Positions 1-9,075 of a stretch of DNA of 64,000 nucleotides are shown in pieces (within the stretch, counting starts at the first letter, position 1; every line of letters begins with the position of its first letter). This DNA comes from Planctomyces sp. SH-PL14. GTDB taxonomy: Bacteria; Planctomycetota; Planctomycetia; Planctomycetales; Planctomycetaceae. Location of the stretch: positions 1-64,000 of the forward strand of contig NZ_CP011270.1 in NCBI RefSeq assembly GCF_001610835.1, given 5' to 3'. Position numbers and translations under genes: made by a program. The notes beneath the pieces were generated by a model that was not told the DNA's origin, made no database searches, and saw nothing but the letters and a program-made list of their open reading frames with translations.

Positions 1-1029
1 ATGGCGTCACGAGACTCTCAGGCGAAGCGGGACCAGCACTCCTACCTCCCACTCCGGGAACACCAGTTCGCGCTGACGGCCGGGGCGCGCCTCCTCGAGG
101 TCCCCTCGGCCGATCCGCTCGCGCTCGTGACGGTCTTCGGGGGGCTGGGGAGCGGGAAGTCGCACCTCTGCCGGCACCTGGTGGCCGAGGCGCTCGAGCG
201 GCGGCCCGACTGGAAGACACAGATCGTCTCCATCGACGAGCTGACACGGCAGCTCCACAGCGCCTCGACGCAGGGGCGGATCCGCGCCCTCCAGCATCGC
301 CTGCGGACCGAGACGGACCTCCTCGTCATTGAGGACCTGCACCACCTGGCCACCCGCCGCGAGACGCAGCAGCAGATCGTGGCGCTGCTCGACGAGCGGC
401 ATCTCCATCACCGGCCGACGCTCCTGACGTCGCGCGATTCGCCGGGGGAGATTGGCGGGCTCTCGTCCCGGATCGTCAGTCGATGTCACGGCGGCGTGCT
501 GGCCGAGCTTCCGCCACCGGGACTCGCGAGCCGCAAGCGGCTCGTCGCGCACTTCGCCGACGCCAACCAGATCCCCCTTCCACAACCCCTCGTCGAGATG
601 CTCGCCCAGCCGGCGGGCGTTCTGCCAGGGGAACTCCTGCACGACATTGTCGACCTGCGGCAGATCGCCCAGCGGCGACGGATCTCGATCGACGAGGCTC
701 TCGTCCGGGAGGTGCTGGCGCGGTCGCACGACGGGCCGGTCACGATTGCCGAGATCACCCGGCTCGTGGCCCGGGAGTTCGCGGCCCGGGTGAGCGACCT
801 GCGGTCCGCGGGGCGGTCGCAAGGAGTCGTTCTTCCGCGGCAGATCGCCATGTTCCTGGCCAGGGAACTGCTGGGCGGGGGAGCGGAGTACAAGGCGATC
901 GGGGCGTATTTCGGCGGCCGCAACCACGCCACGGTGATTCACGCCTGCGAAAAGATCCGCGAGCTGCTGAAATCGGACGCCGACACCGCGGCCCGGGTAA
1001 CGCGGATCCGCGAGGCGCTGCGGCGTTAG
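1..1029 (+). CDS. DnaA-family AAA+ protein with DnaA-box binding domain
   Basis: This is a DnaA-type protein: an AAA+ ATPase region followed by an origin-binding helix-turn-helix domain. Seen in the sequence: P-loop GGLGSGKSH (residues 47-55), Walker B LLVIED (about 107-112), a box SSRIVSRCHGG (155-165), and near the C terminus a clear DnaA signature with GGRNHATVIHACEKI (about 305-319), which in the family contacts the DnaA box. At 342 residues it is about 100 shorter than usual DnaA and has no recognisable domains I-II. The ATG is the first base of the window, so an upstream extension cannot be excluded. It is convergent with cdsA, and dnaN or recF are not beside it in the visible part. It may be the replication initiator or a divergent paralogue; the weakly conserved motor domain makes me lean to a paralogue. 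Confidence 0.8.
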   Translation: MASRDSQAKRDQHSYLPLREHQFALTAGARLLEVPSADPLALVTVFGGLGSGKSHLCRHLVAEALERRPDWKTQIVSIDELTRQLHSASTQGRIRALQHRLRTETDLLVIEDLHHLATRRETQQQIVALLDERHLHHRPTLLTSRDSPGEIGGLSSRIVSRCHGGVLAELPPPGLASRKRLVAHFADANQIPLPQPLVEMLAQPAGVLPGELLHDIVDLRQIAQRRRISIDEALVREVLARSHDGPVTIAEITRLVAREFAARVSDLRSAGRSQGVVLPRQIAMFLARELLGGGAEYKAIGAYFGGRNHATVIHACEKIRELLKSDADTAARVTRIREALRR

Positions 1030-1043
1030 CTGCGTGCCTCTGG

Positions 1044-1148
1044 GTTAAACACCAAGACACCAAGGAGGCACGAAGAGCACCAAGGTCTGATCCCCCGATC
1101 GCCCCTTCTTTGTGTCCTTGGTGCGATCTTGGTGTCTTGGTGTTTAAC
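1044..1148. repeat. Family B inverted repeat / bidirectional terminator-like hairpin
   Basis: A perfect 21-bp inverted repeat (arms 1044-1064 and 1128-1148, with the core ACCAAGACACCAAG) encloses about 63 bp. It lies between the convergent stops of the DnaA-family gene and cdsA, so it could terminate both transcripts. A second member of the same family lies at 33055-33194. Confidence 0.75.
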
Positions 1149-1162
1149 TCTTCTGTCCCGAG

Positions 1163-2071
1163 TCAGGAGGAGGCCGCGGTGAACGTCGCCGCAAGCGGCG
1201 TGAACTTCCAGAAGAGGTACGCGACCGGGCCTGCGTAGACGATGCTGTCGAGCAGGTCGAGGATTCCGCCGAAGCCCGGGAAGAGCGAGCCGGCATCCTT
1301 CTTTCCGACATCCCGCTTGATGAGCGACTCGCACAGATCGCCGACAAGGCCCACGACCCCCATCACCAACCCGTAGGTCAGACTGAGGACCGCGGGGACC
1401 GGGCCGAAGCCGCTGTTGAACAGCGGGGGGACCCAGGTGAGCCAGGCCCAGGTCGCGATCGTCGCCGTGGCGCAGGCCCCGATCCCGCCGGCCCATGTCT
1501 TGCCGGGACTGAGGACGGGGGCCAGCTTTCTCCGGCCGAAGATCCTTCCGATCGTATAGCCGCCGATGTCTCCCCCCTTCACGGCGATCAGGAGCGAGCC
1601 GAGCACGAGATACCCCGCCTGCTCACCCGCCACCCAGCGGAGCTGCGCCGTCGCCCCCAGCAGCATTCCCGCATAGCTGAAGATGAACAGGTCCGCGCCA
1701 AGGTTCTCCGTCGTCCCTCCTGGCTCACGGAATTTCATCGCCTGGCGAAAGAGCTCGGCACAGACGAGGAGGCTGTACGTCAGCCCCAGCGGGCCGAACT
1801 CCGCCATCGCCTGATCGGTTGAGCCCCCCGACCAATGGGGCCACCAGGCGGCGAGGATCAGCAGCACCGTCCCGGTCAGAAGGAATGACTTCCGCGGCCG
1901 CAGTCCGCGGACCTGGAAGAGCTTGTGCAGCTCCCAGACGCTGCGGGTGGCGAGGAAGATGCACAGCACTGCCAGGACGGGGGCTGAGCTTCCGATCTGC
2001 GAGTCGAGGTAGAACAGCGCCAGCAGGAGAGGGACCAGAACCAGCGAGATGCCGATGCGCCACGCCAACAT
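1163..2071 (-). CDS. cdsA: Phosphatidate cytidylyltransferase
   Basis: This integral membrane enzyme makes CDP-diacylglycerol from phosphatidic acid and CTP, the branch point of phospholipid synthesis. The 302-residue protein is mostly hydrophobic helices. Near its C terminus it carries the CTP_transf_1 signature: SLIKRDVGKKDAGSLFPGFG followed by GILDLLDS. The usual form has PGHGG...DR; here H is replaced by F and R by L, a variant I associate with planctomycetes but cannot verify here. It starts 31 bp after uppS and is probably co-transcribed with uppS and the CsrA-like gene. A hairpin follows its stop. Confidence 0.93.
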   Translation of the reverse strand: MLAWRIGISLVLVPLLLALFYLDSQIGSSAPVLAVLCIFLATRSVWELHKLFQVRGLRPRKSFLLTGTVLLILAAWWPHWSGGSTDQAMAEFGPLGLTYSLLVCAELFRQAMKFREPGGTTENLGADLFIFSYAGMLLGATAQLRWVAGEQAGYLVLGSLLIAVKGGDIGGYTIGRIFGRRKLAPVLSPGKTWAGGIGACATATIATWAWLTWVPPLFNSGFGPVPAVLSLTYGLVMGVVGLVGDLCESLIKRDVGKKDAGSLFPGFGGILDLLDSIVYAGPVAYLFWKFTPLAATFTAASS

Positions 2072-2102
2072 GGATTTTGGTCTTCCTCGGTTCGACTCGG
2101 TC

Positions 2103-2870
2103 TCACTTCGACTCGTTCAGCCCGCCGAACCGGCGTTGGCGCTGGCCGTATTCCCGAAGGGCCGCATACAGCTGCGCTTCGCGGAAATCCGGCCACGGAT
2201 CGCTCGTGACCCACAACTCGGAATAACTGATCTGCCACAGGAGGAAGTTGCTGATCCGCATCTCCCCCGCCGTCCGGATCACAAGGTCCGGATCGGGCAT
2301 ACCCGCCGTATAGAGATGATCGGAGATCGTCGCCTCCTCGATCTCCGACGGTGAGAGTTCTCCCCGCGCCGCCTTGGAGGCGATGTCCCGCACCGCCTCG
2401 ACCATTTCCATCCGGGCGCCGTAATCCAGGGCCAGGCAGAGCGTGAGGCCCTGGTTGTCGCGACTCATCTCGATGGTCTGGTCGACCTCGCTCCGGATCG
2501 CCGGGCTCAGCCGGTCGCGGCGGCCGATCGTGGTGAAGCGGATGTCCTGCCGCATGATCTCGTTCCGCTCGGCAACGACGTACCACCGCAGCAGGTTCAT
2601 CAGCAGGTCGAGCTCGAGCGGCGGACGCTTCCAGTTCTCGCTGCTGAAGCAGTAGAGCGTGAGCTGGTCCAGGGAGAGCCGGCCGCACTCCTCAACGACG
2701 CGCCGCACACTCTCGACACCCCGTCGGTGTCCCTCGATCCGGGGGAGTCCCCGCTGCTGCGCCCAGCGGCCGTTGCCGTCCATGATGATGGCGACGTGCC
2801 GCGGGAGACGTTCCGACTGCAGTCCCCGCTGGGTCAGTTCCTCGGGCGTGTAGGGGATCGAAGCGGACAC
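2103..2870 (-). CDS. uppS: Isoprenyl (undecaprenyl) diphosphate synthase
   Basis: Cytosolic cis-prenyltransferase that extends farnesyl diphosphate with isopentenyl diphosphate to make the C55 carrier lipid for cell-wall and polysaccharide precursors. The catalytic Asp and phosphate-binding loop are in IIMDGNGRWA (residues 28-37, D31). FSSENW lies at 75-80, and the C-terminal signature DLVIRTAGEMRISNF at about 195-209, where most homologues read IRTGGEQRLSNF. At 255 residues it has family length. It sits between the CsrA-like gene and cdsA in one leftward cluster, a common pairing because both enzymes serve membrane-carrier synthesis. Confidence 0.95.
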   Translation of the reverse strand: MSASIPYTPEELTQRGLQSERLPRHVAIIMDGNGRWAQQRGLPRIEGHRRGVESVRRVVEECGRLSLDQLTLYCFSSENWKRPPLELDLLMNLLRWYVVAERNEIMRQDIRFTTIGRRDRLSPAIRSEVDQTIEMSRDNQGLTLCLALDYGARMEMVEAVRDIASKAARGELSPSEIEEATISDHLYTAGMPDPDLVIRTAGEMRISNFLLWQISYSELWVTSDPWPDFREAQLYAALREYGQRQRRFGGLNESK

Positions 2871-2921
2871 AGAACTCCAAGCCTGACACCACGCGGTCGT
2901 TGGGGAGAGTTTTCGCTCAGG

Positions 2922-3128
2922 TTACTCGGGAACGGCGCCGGGGGCGACGATCGGCAGTTCGGAATCGGAATGCTGGCGGGGCCGGTTGAGGACCACTTCG
3001 CGATACCGCGGGGTTGCGTCGGGTGAAGCGATCGCGAGACGGATCTCCTCGGACGACACCGAGACGACGCGAACGATGACGTCATCGAGAATGACCGCCT
3101 CGTCGATGCCGCGTTCCACGATCCACAT
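2922..3128 (-). CDS. csrA: CsrA-family RNA-binding regulator (divergent)
   Basis: Small protein of 68 residues whose first 50 align along their length with CsrA: MWIVERGIDEAVILDDVIV against MLILTRRVGETLMIGDEVT, then RVVSVSSEEIRLAIASP and YREVVL, matching CsrA's ...VRIGVNAP and HREEI. CsrA dimers bind GGA motifs in mRNA leaders and control translation. The Arg of the C-terminal REE-like segment is kept, but the N-terminal RR pair is ER-G here, so RNA contacts may differ. I chose this start over an upstream ATG at 3200 because a good SD (AAGAGG) lies 6 bases before it and the fold begins exactly here. It is followed after about 50 bp by uppS. Confidence 0.68.
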   Translation of the reverse strand: MWIVERGIDEAVILDDVIVRVVSVSSEEIRLAIASPDATPRYREVVLNRPRQHSDSELPIVAPGAVPE

Positions 3129-3353
3129 GTTGACCTCTTTGAGCGCTGAAGAGAGGAGTGCGCGGGGACCTGAGGGGCAACAGCCGAAGAACTCCGGCAT
3201 GCTGCGTCCGCGGCGCGTCCTTGCGCTCTTCCCGGCGACATTTCGCCGGGGCTCCGCTGTCCCGTCTGCGATGGGAAGCCCGCATTGTGATCGGTCCGCG
3301 AGGTGTTCTCAACGGACGGCGACGATGTTCTGTGGGAATGCGTCGGGTGTGTT

Positions 3354-3676
3354 GCTCGAACGACGTCGTTGCCGGCACGACGTGATAGCTCAAGCCCAAC
3401 ATGCCACGGCAGCCGGGGTCAAGGGGGCACCCCTTGCCGCCGGAGGCACTCCTGTGAGGAACCGTGGTAAACAACGGATGCCCCCCTTCGTGGCGCCGGC
3501 GTTGAGGACCACCGCTCGCTTTGCAATCCCCACGGGTTGGTAAGCGGGAGTACGACACGTCGTCCGCGGTTGGACACCCACTCCTTCAGACAGTTCTCGA
3601 CGGCCAGGCCTCCGGCGGGCAAGTGGGCGTTGCCCCCTTGCATCCCCCACCAGGGGCGAGCCACTGGATCTCGGTA
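3354..3676 (+). repeat. Family A dispersed intergenic repeat, copy 1
   Basis: First of nine copies, here in forward orientation. It shows the full layout: a left segment with TTGCCGGCACGACG, hairpin 1 (CAAGGGGGCACCCCTTG), GCCGCCGGAGGC, a central segment of about 170 bp, GCCTCCGGCGGGC, and hairpin 2 (here AAGTGGGC...GCCCCCTTG). The terminal CCAGGG...CCTGG hairpin is degenerate. It fills most of the divergent region between the CsrA-like gene and pssA. Confidence 0.9.
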
Positions 3677-3774
3677 GACCGAGGACATCGTGTTCCGCTT
3701 TGATGGAGATCGCATGGAAAGTTCTCCCCAAACGTTGTACCGTGGGGTCAGCCCATGCATCCCCTGCCCTGAAC

Positions 3775-4647
3775 ATGAAACGTCCCCGCCTGATCGCCGT
3801 CGTTCCGACCCTGCTCACACTCGGTAACGCGGCGTGCGGCTTCGGCGCGATCACGCTCGCCGCCAAGCTCGGGCCGGGACTCGTCGACGGCCAGCAGAAC
3901 CTGCTCTTCTACGCCTCGCTGCTCATCTTCGGCGGGATGATCTTCGACATGCTCGACGGGAGCGCCGCGCGGCTCACCGGACAGACGAGCGAGATCGGAG
4001 CCCAGCTCGACAGCCTCTGCGACGCCGTGACCTTCGGCGTCGCCCCCGCCTTCATCATGCTCCAGTTCGTCGAGCATGCCCTCGACGGTTACGAAGGTCC
4101 ATTCTTCTATCCCAAGCGGATGGTCTGGACAATCGCCTGCCTCTACGCCCTGTGCGCGATCATGCGGCTGGCGCGGTTCAACGTCGAGACCGACGACGAC
4201 GACACCCACGAAGAATTCAGCGGCCTCCCCTCCCCCGCGGCAGCGGGAACGGTCGCCGCGTTCCCCCTGGCGATGCCCGAGCTCGGCAAGATCGCCTCCA
4301 AGTCCGGCGAATGGGCGGCGGCGATCAACGGCACCGTCATCCCGGCCGTTCGGCTCGTCGTCCCGCTCGTGACGCTGGCGGTCGCGGCTCTCATGGTCTC
4401 CCGGGTCCGCTATCCCCACTTCTTCACACAGCTCTTCCGCGGACGCAAGCCGCGGCGAACGCTGCTCCAGGTGGTCTTCGGGGTCGCGGCGCTCTTCTGG
4501 GTCCATGAGCTGGCGCTGCCGATCGTCTTCTGCTGGTTCGCGCTCGCCTCGCCCGCCAAGGCGCTCTGGTTCGAGCTCGTTCCGCGCCGGGCCGCCCCGG
4601 CTCCCACACCCACGGGACACTCTCCCGAATCGACGAACGTCGCCTGA
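3775..4647 (+). CDS. pssA: CDP-diacylglycerol-serine O-phosphatidyltransferase
   Basis: Membrane enzyme of the CDP-alcohol phosphatidyltransferase family; from its length and helix pattern it most likely makes phosphatidylserine from CDP-diacylglycerol, the product of the nearby cdsA. The family motif is intact at residues 61-83: DG-x2-AR-x8-G-x3-D-x3-D (D61, G62, A65, R66, G75, D79, D83). Several hydrophobic helices surround it. I start at the ATG giving MKRPRLIAVVPTLLTLGN because the N terminus then matches the family; an in-frame ATG at 3700 lies just past the upstream repeat. The gene for a zinc-ribbon membrane protein follows after 24 bp. The exact alcohol substrate is inferred. Confidence 0.88.
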   Translation: MKRPRLIAVVPTLLTLGNAACGFGAITLAAKLGPGLVDGQQNLLFYASLLIFGGMIFDMLDGSAARLTGQTSEIGAQLDSLCDAVTFGVAPAFIMLQFVEHALDGYEGPFFYPKRMVWTIACLYALCAIMRLARFNVETDDDDTHEEFSGLPSPAAAGTVAAFPLAMPELGKIASKSGEWAAAINGTVIPAVRLVVPLVTLAVAALMVSRVRYPHFFTQLFRGRKPRRTLLQVVFGVAALFWVHELALPIVFCWFALASPAKALWFELVPRRAAPAPTPTGHSPESTNVA

Positions 4648-4671
4648 TCGGTCCGCTGCGAGGAGTTTTGT

Positions 4672-5403
4672 TTGTCGATTCTTGTGACGTGCGGCCACTG
4701 CTCCAAAAACTACGAAGTTCCGGACGAGTTCGCGGGCAGGGAGTTCCGCTGCCGTGACTGCGGAGGGGCCGTGACCATCCCCGGCGCCGCGCCGGCCTCC
4801 GTGGCCGCGACAACCGCCCTCCCAGCGGCGGGGCCAGTTCTCGTGGACCAGCCCGCCATTGTTGAGAGCAAGGAGGCAGTTCGTCCGGAGGGCGAGCCGC
4901 GTCCCGAAGTGACGAAGCAGCGAACGGTCACATCGTCCCGGACAACGGCTGCTGCCGCCGCGCGGATGCGGGAGATGCCGTCGACGATCCTGCTGGCGGT
5001 CGTTCTGAGCGGGATCCATCTCCTCGAAGATCTGTTCCTGATCGTCGTCGGTCTCAGCCTCGGCCGCGAGGCGATCGGCACCGCCGCTGTGGTCCTGCTG
5101 GCTGCCGGGACGCGGCTCGGCGTCGAGATCTACGTCCTCTCGGGGCTGTTTCAGCGCCGACGGATCGCCCGCCTGCTGTTCCTGGTTCTCTCGGCTGTCG
5201 GACTCGGAAGCCAGATCTGGCTGGCGGTCTCGATGGCGGTCCTGTCCGGCAAGACGATCGAGTCCACGCAGATCGACTCGGCGACGCTCCGGACGATGGC
5301 CGGCCTGCTCTTCTGTTGGGGGACCGTCGGCAGTCTCCTGCGGATCCTCGACATCGCCGCCATCGCGCCGCGGAGCGCGGGCGAATGGTGCGACGAGACG
5401 TAG
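4672..5403 (+). CDS. Zinc-ribbon membrane protein, function unknown
   Basis: Unrecognised 243-residue protein. The N terminus forms a short zinc ribbon with CGHC (residues 7-10) and CRDC (27-30). A low-complexity Ala/Pro/Thr linker to about residue 105 is followed by about four hydrophobic segments. The start codon is TTG with a clear AGGAG 6 bases upstream; no ATG is available before the ribbon. It lies 24 bp after pssA and is probably co-transcribed. Small proteins pairing this ribbon with a membrane part are frequent in planctomycetes, and one more occurs at 53818-54138. No function is claimed. Confidence 0.8.
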   Translation: MSILVTCGHCSKNYEVPDEFAGREFRCRDCGGAVTIPGAAPASVAATTALPAAGPVLVDQPAIVESKEAVRPEGEPRPEVTKQRTVTSSRTTAAAAARMREMPSTILLAVVLSGIHLLEDLFLIVVGLSLGREAIGTAAVVLLAAGTRLGVEIYVLSGLFQRRRIARLLFLVLSAVGLGSQIWLAVSMAVLSGKTIESTQIDSATLRTMAGLLFCWGTVGSLLRILDIAAIAPRSAGEWCDET

Positions 5404-5431
5404 TTCGCCCGGCAGCTTCGACGCCGTGCCA

Positions 5432-5470
5432 ACAAAAAACGGGCGGTCAGCGTTTCGCCGACCGCCCGTG
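5432..5470 (-). terminator. Intrinsic terminator of ilvD
   Basis: A perfect 10-bp stem (ACGGGCGGTC/GACCGCCCGT, arms 5439-5448 and 5460-5469) is followed on the minus strand by TTTTTTGTT. It sits 20 bp past the ilvD stop. Confidence 0.85.
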
Positions 5471-5489
5471 AATCCTGAGGCTGAACAGA

Positions 5490-7163
5490 CTACTCGTCCG
5501 TCACGCAGCCTTCGCTGGCGCTCTTCACGTTCTTGATGTACTTGTAGAGCGTCCCGCGGGTGAACTTGTAGGCGGGAGCCTTCCAGGCCGCGCGGCGCTT
5601 TTCAATCTCGCCCGCCGGGAGGTCCAGGTCGATCCGGTTCTTCTCGGCGTCGATCATGATCCGGTCGCCGTTCTTCACGAGGGCGATCGGTCCCCCTTCT
5701 TGAGCTTCCGGTGTGACGTGGCCGATGATGAAGCCGTGCGAGCCGCCGGAGAACCGGCCGTCGGTGATGAGGGCCACCTTGTCGCCGAGTCCGACACCCA
5801 TCAGGGCACTTGTCGGGGTGAGCATTTCGGGCATCCCCGGGCCTCCCTTCGGGCCTTCGTAGCGGATGATGATCACCTCGCCCCCCTTGATCTCTCCCTT
5901 CTCGAGACCACGGAGCATGTCTTCTTCGCTGTCATAGCACAGGGCCGGCCCGTTGAACTGGAGCCCCTCCTTGCCGGTGATCTTGGCCACGGCACCGTCC
6001 GGACAGAAGTTCCCCTTCATGATCCGGATGTGGCCGGTCGCCTTGATCGGATCTTCGAGCGGACGAACGACGGTCTGTCCCTCGTGCAGCCCCGGAGCCG
6101 ACGAGAGGTTTTCACCGAGCGTCTTACCGGTGACCGTGAGGCAATCGCCGTCAATGTACCCCTTCTGGAGAAGATACTTGAGGACGGCGGGGGTCCCGCC
6201 GACGTTGTGCAGGTCTTCCTGGACCCACTTGCCGCTCGGCTTGAGATCGGCGATGTAGGGGACGCGGTCGCTGACTTTCTGGAAGTCGTCAATCGTCAGG
6301 TCGACACCGACCGCGCGGGCCATGGCGATCAGGTGCAGGACGGCGTTCGTCGACCCGCCGACCGTCATGATGAGGACCATCGCGTTCTCGAACGCCTGGC
6401 GGGTCATGATGTCCCGCGGCTTGATGTCCTTTTCGAGCAGGACGCGGATCGCCTTGCCGGCGTCGAGGCATTCCTGAAGCTTGGCCGGGTCTTCGGCCGG
6501 GATCGATGACGAGAACGGCAGCGTCATCCCCATCGCCTCGATGGCGCTCGCCATCGTGTTGGCCGTGTACATCCCGCCGCAGGCTCCGGCGCCGGGACAG
6601 GACTTCTCGACGATGTTCCGCCGCTCCGCTTCGTCGATCTTGCCGGCGAGGTACTGGCCGTAGGACTGGAAGGCCGAGACGATGTCGAGTTTTTCGCCCT
6701 TCAGCGAGCAGCCCGGCTTGATCGTGCCGCCGTAGATCATGAGGGCCGGGCGGTTGAGGCGGCCCATCGCCATCAGGCAGCCGGGCATGTTCTTGTCGCA
6801 GCCCGGGATCGAGATCAGGCCGTCGTACCACTGGGCTCCCATGACGGTCTCGATCGAGTCGGCGATGATCTCTCGCGACTGGAGGGAATAGGACATTCCG
6901 TCCGTTCCCATCGAGATCCCGTCGCTGACGCCGATCGTGTTGAACCGCATTCCGACGAGTCCCGCCGCCACGACCCCTTCACGGGCTTTGGCCGCCAGGT
7001 CGAGGAGGTGCATGTTGCAGGGGTTCCCCTCGTACCACACGCTGGCGATCCCGACCTGGGCCTTCTGCATGTCGTCGGTCGACAGGCCGGTGGCGTACAG
7101 CATGGCCTGTGACGCCCCTTGGGATTTCGGTTGCGTGATGTGCGACGAGTACTTGTTGAGCAT
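5490..7163 (-). CDS. ilvD: Dihydroxy-acid dehydratase
   Basis: Cytosolic Fe-S enzyme that dehydrates 2,3-dihydroxy acids to 2-keto acids in valine, leucine and isoleucine synthesis. At 557 residues it has family length. Expected features are present: C49 in NPCNM, C122 in [11 protein letters not shown]195 in [15 protein letters not shown], the three cluster ligands of the family, and [11 protein letters not shown] near the C terminus with the catalytic Ser region. The N terminus begins [11 protein letters not shown] and no better start is seen. It is monocistronic in appearance: a terminator lies downstream, and a truncated family A repeat separates it from gatA upstream. Confidence 0.97.
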   Translation of the reverse strand: MLNKYSSHITQPKSQGASQAMLYATGLSTDDMQKAQVGIASVWYEGNPCNMHLLDLAAKAREGVVAAGLVGMRFNTIGVSDGISMGTDGMSYSLQSREIIADSIETVMGAQWYDGLISIPGCDKNMPGCLMAMGRLNRPALMIYGGTIKPGCSLKGEKLDIVSAFQSYGQYLAGKIDEAERRNIVEKSCPGAGACGGMYTANTMASAIEAMGMTLPFSSSIPAEDPAKLQECLDAGKAIRVLLEKDIKPRDIMTRQAFENAMVLIMTVGGSTNAVLHLIAMARAVGVDLTIDDFQKVSDRVPYIADLKPSGKWVQEDLHNVGGTPAVLKYLLQKGYIDGDCLTVTGKTLGENLSSAPGLHEGQTVVRPLEDPIKATGHIRIMKGNFCPDGAVAKITGKEGLQFNGPALCYDSEEDMLRGLEKGEIKGGEVIIIRYEGPKGGPGMPEMLTPTSALMGVGLGDKVALITDGRFSGGSHGFIIGHVTPEAQEGGPIALVKNGDRIMIDAEKNRIDLDLPAGEIEKRRAAWKAPAYKFTRGTLYKYIKNVKSASEGCVTDE

Positions 7164-7350
7164 GTCAGTGTCGGATGGATGGGGCCGCGCGAGGGATGGA
7201 GTCCGTCACCGCTGGCGATAGGAAACGGGGGAATGGGCCATGATAACGAGGACGCGGGGAGGGTCCATCGGGTTCGCGAGGAGGGGGGAGGCGGAAGGCT
7301 TAAGGCTGAAGACGGAAGGTAGAGAAGAACGGCCCAGCATCGCCGTCTCA

Positions 7351-7530
7351 CCGGGTCCAGGGGCACCCTGGTGGGGGGATGCAAGGGGGCCACGCCCCCT
7401 TGCCCGCCGGAGGCCTGGCCGTCGAGAGACGTCTGAAGGGGTCCGTGTCCAAGCGCGGACAACGTGCCGGATGCCCTCTCACCATCCCGCGGGGATTCCA
7501 AAGCCAGCGTTGCGGGGTGAAGGAGTTCGT
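7351..7530 (-). repeat. Family A dispersed repeat, copy 2 (truncated)
   Basis: Reverse-orientation copy. It begins with the terminal hairpin CCAGGGGCACCCTGG, then hairpin AAGGGGGC...GCCCCCTTG and GCCCGCCGGAGGC, and continues through part of the centre. It then degenerates about 6 bp before the gatA stop. The second hairpin and the far end, about 140 bp, are missing. It is the only clearly shortened copy. Confidence 0.85.
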
Positions 7531-7536
7531 CCGGCG

Positions 7537-8991
7537 TCACGCCGGAGCGACGCCGAACGAGGGCTGGGTCGCTTCGTACATCCGGGCCGCCCGGAGCAGG
7601 CGTTCTTCTTCGAAGACCGGAGCCAGGAGCTGGAGTCCGATCGGCAGGCCGGCGGAGCTCTTTCCGCAGGGGATCGAGATCCCGGGGATTCCGGCGAGGT
7701 TAGCGCTGATGGTGTAGATGTCCATCAGGTACATCGCCAACGGATCGTCCGAGAGCTCACCGAGCCGGAACGCCGGGGTCGGGCTGACGGGCGAGAGGAT
7801 CACGTCGACGTCCGCGAAGGCTTTGGAAAAATCGTCGCTGATCAGCCGGCGGACCTTGAGGGCCTTGTTGTAATAGGCGTCGTAGTACCCGCTCGAGAGG
7901 GCGTAGGTCCCGAGCATGATCCGCCGCTTCACTTCGTCGCCGAAGCCTTCGCCGCGGGAGGATTCGTAGAGATCGACGAGGTTTACCGGCTTCTCGCCGC
8001 GGTGTCCGTAGTGGACGCCGTCGTAGCGGGCCAGATTGCTCGATGCTTCGGACGAGGAGACGATGTAGTACACCGCGACGCAGTACTTGGTGTGCGGCAG
8101 ATGGACTTCCCGGACCTCGGCTCCCAGTCCGCGGTAGACGTCGATCGCCTTCCGGACCGCCTCGGCGACCTCGGGGTCGAGCCCAGCGCCGAAGTATTCC
8201 GGCACGATCCCGATCCGGAGTCCCTTCAGCGGTGTGTCGAGGTTGGCGAGATAGTCCGGAACCGTGCGGTCGACCGAGGTCGAGTCGCGATGGTCGTGAC
8301 CGGCGATGGTCTGCAGGGTCAACGCCGCCCCGCGGACATCGGTGGCCAGGGGGCCGATCTGGTCGAGGGAGCTGGCGAAGGCGACCAGCCCGTACCGCGA
8401 GACGCGACCGTAGGTCGGCTTCATCCCCACCACACCGCAGAACGCCGCCGGTAGCCGGATTGAACCGCCGGTGTCGGAGCCCAGCGCCAGCGGAGCCATT
8501 CCGCCGCCGACCGCCGCTCCCGAGCCGCCGCTGGAGCCACCGGGCGAGTGGGTCAGGTTCCAGGGGTTGGCGGTCTTCTTGAACGCGGAGTTCTCGCAGG
8601 AGGACCCCATCGCGAACTCGTCGAGGTTGACGCGGCCAATGAGGACCGCGTCCTCGGCCCGCAGCCGCTCGATGACGTGCGCGTCATACGGAGGGACGAA
8701 CTTCTCGAGCATCCGGCTGGCGCAGGTGCATGGCGCGCCGACGGTGCAAAGATTGTCCTTGAGCGCGACCGGTAGACCGGCCAGCTTGCCGACGGTCCCT
8801 TTAGCGCGGCGCTCGTCTATCGCGCGGGCCTGGGCGAGGGCCCCCTCCGAGTCGACATGGAGAAACGCTCCGACCGCCGCGTCCCGGGCGGCGATGCTGT
8901 CGAGGTACGCCTGGGTCACGTCGACCGCCGAGACTTCACCCCGCGTCAGCTTCGCATGGAGGTCACTGGTAGGGAGCGTCGTCAGGGACAT
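7537..8991 (-). CDS. gatA: Aspartyl/glutamyl-tRNA amidotransferase subunit A
   Basis: Amidase subunit of GatCAB, which releases ammonia from glutamine or asparagine to convert misacylated Glu-tRNA(Gln) or Asp-tRNA(Asn). The amidase triad is visible: K78 in LKDN, S153 in the Ser/Gly-rich HSPGGSSGGSG, and nucleophile S177 in GSDTGGSIRLP. The protein has 484 residues, the family length. It follows gatC by 84 bp; gatB is not in this window. The stop codon lies in the 3-base loop of a perfect CCGGCG/CGCCGG hairpin (7531-7545), where the truncated repeat ends. Confidence 0.96.
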   Translation of the reverse strand: MSLTTLPTSDLHAKLTRGEVSAVDVTQAYLDSIAARDAAVGAFLHVDSEGALAQARAIDERRAKGTVGKLAGLPVALKDNLCTVGAPCTCASRMLEKFVPPYDAHVIERLRAEDAVLIGRVNLDEFAMGSSCENSAFKKTANPWNLTHSPGGSSGGSGAAVGGGMAPLALGSDTGGSIRLPAAFCGVVGMKPTYGRVSRYGLVAFASSLDQIGPLATDVRGAALTLQTIAGHDHRDSTSVDRTVPDYLANLDTPLKGLRIGIVPEYFGAGLDPEVAEAVRKAIDVYRGLGAEVREVHLPHTKYCVAVYYIVSSSEASSNLARYDGVHYGHRGEKPVNLVDLYESSRGEGFGDEVKRRIMLGTYALSSGYYDAYYNKALKVRRLISDDFSKAFADVDVILSPVSPTPAFRLGELSDDPLAMYLMDIYTISANLAGIPGISIPCGKSSAGLPIGLQLLAPVFEEERLLRAARMYEATQPSFGVAPA

Positions 8992-9075
8992 GCGTCAGGC
9001 ACTCAATGGAAGGGAACGGCGAAGAACGCCTTCGCGGGGGAGCGGCGGGAGGAACGGAGATCTAGACGGCCCCGG

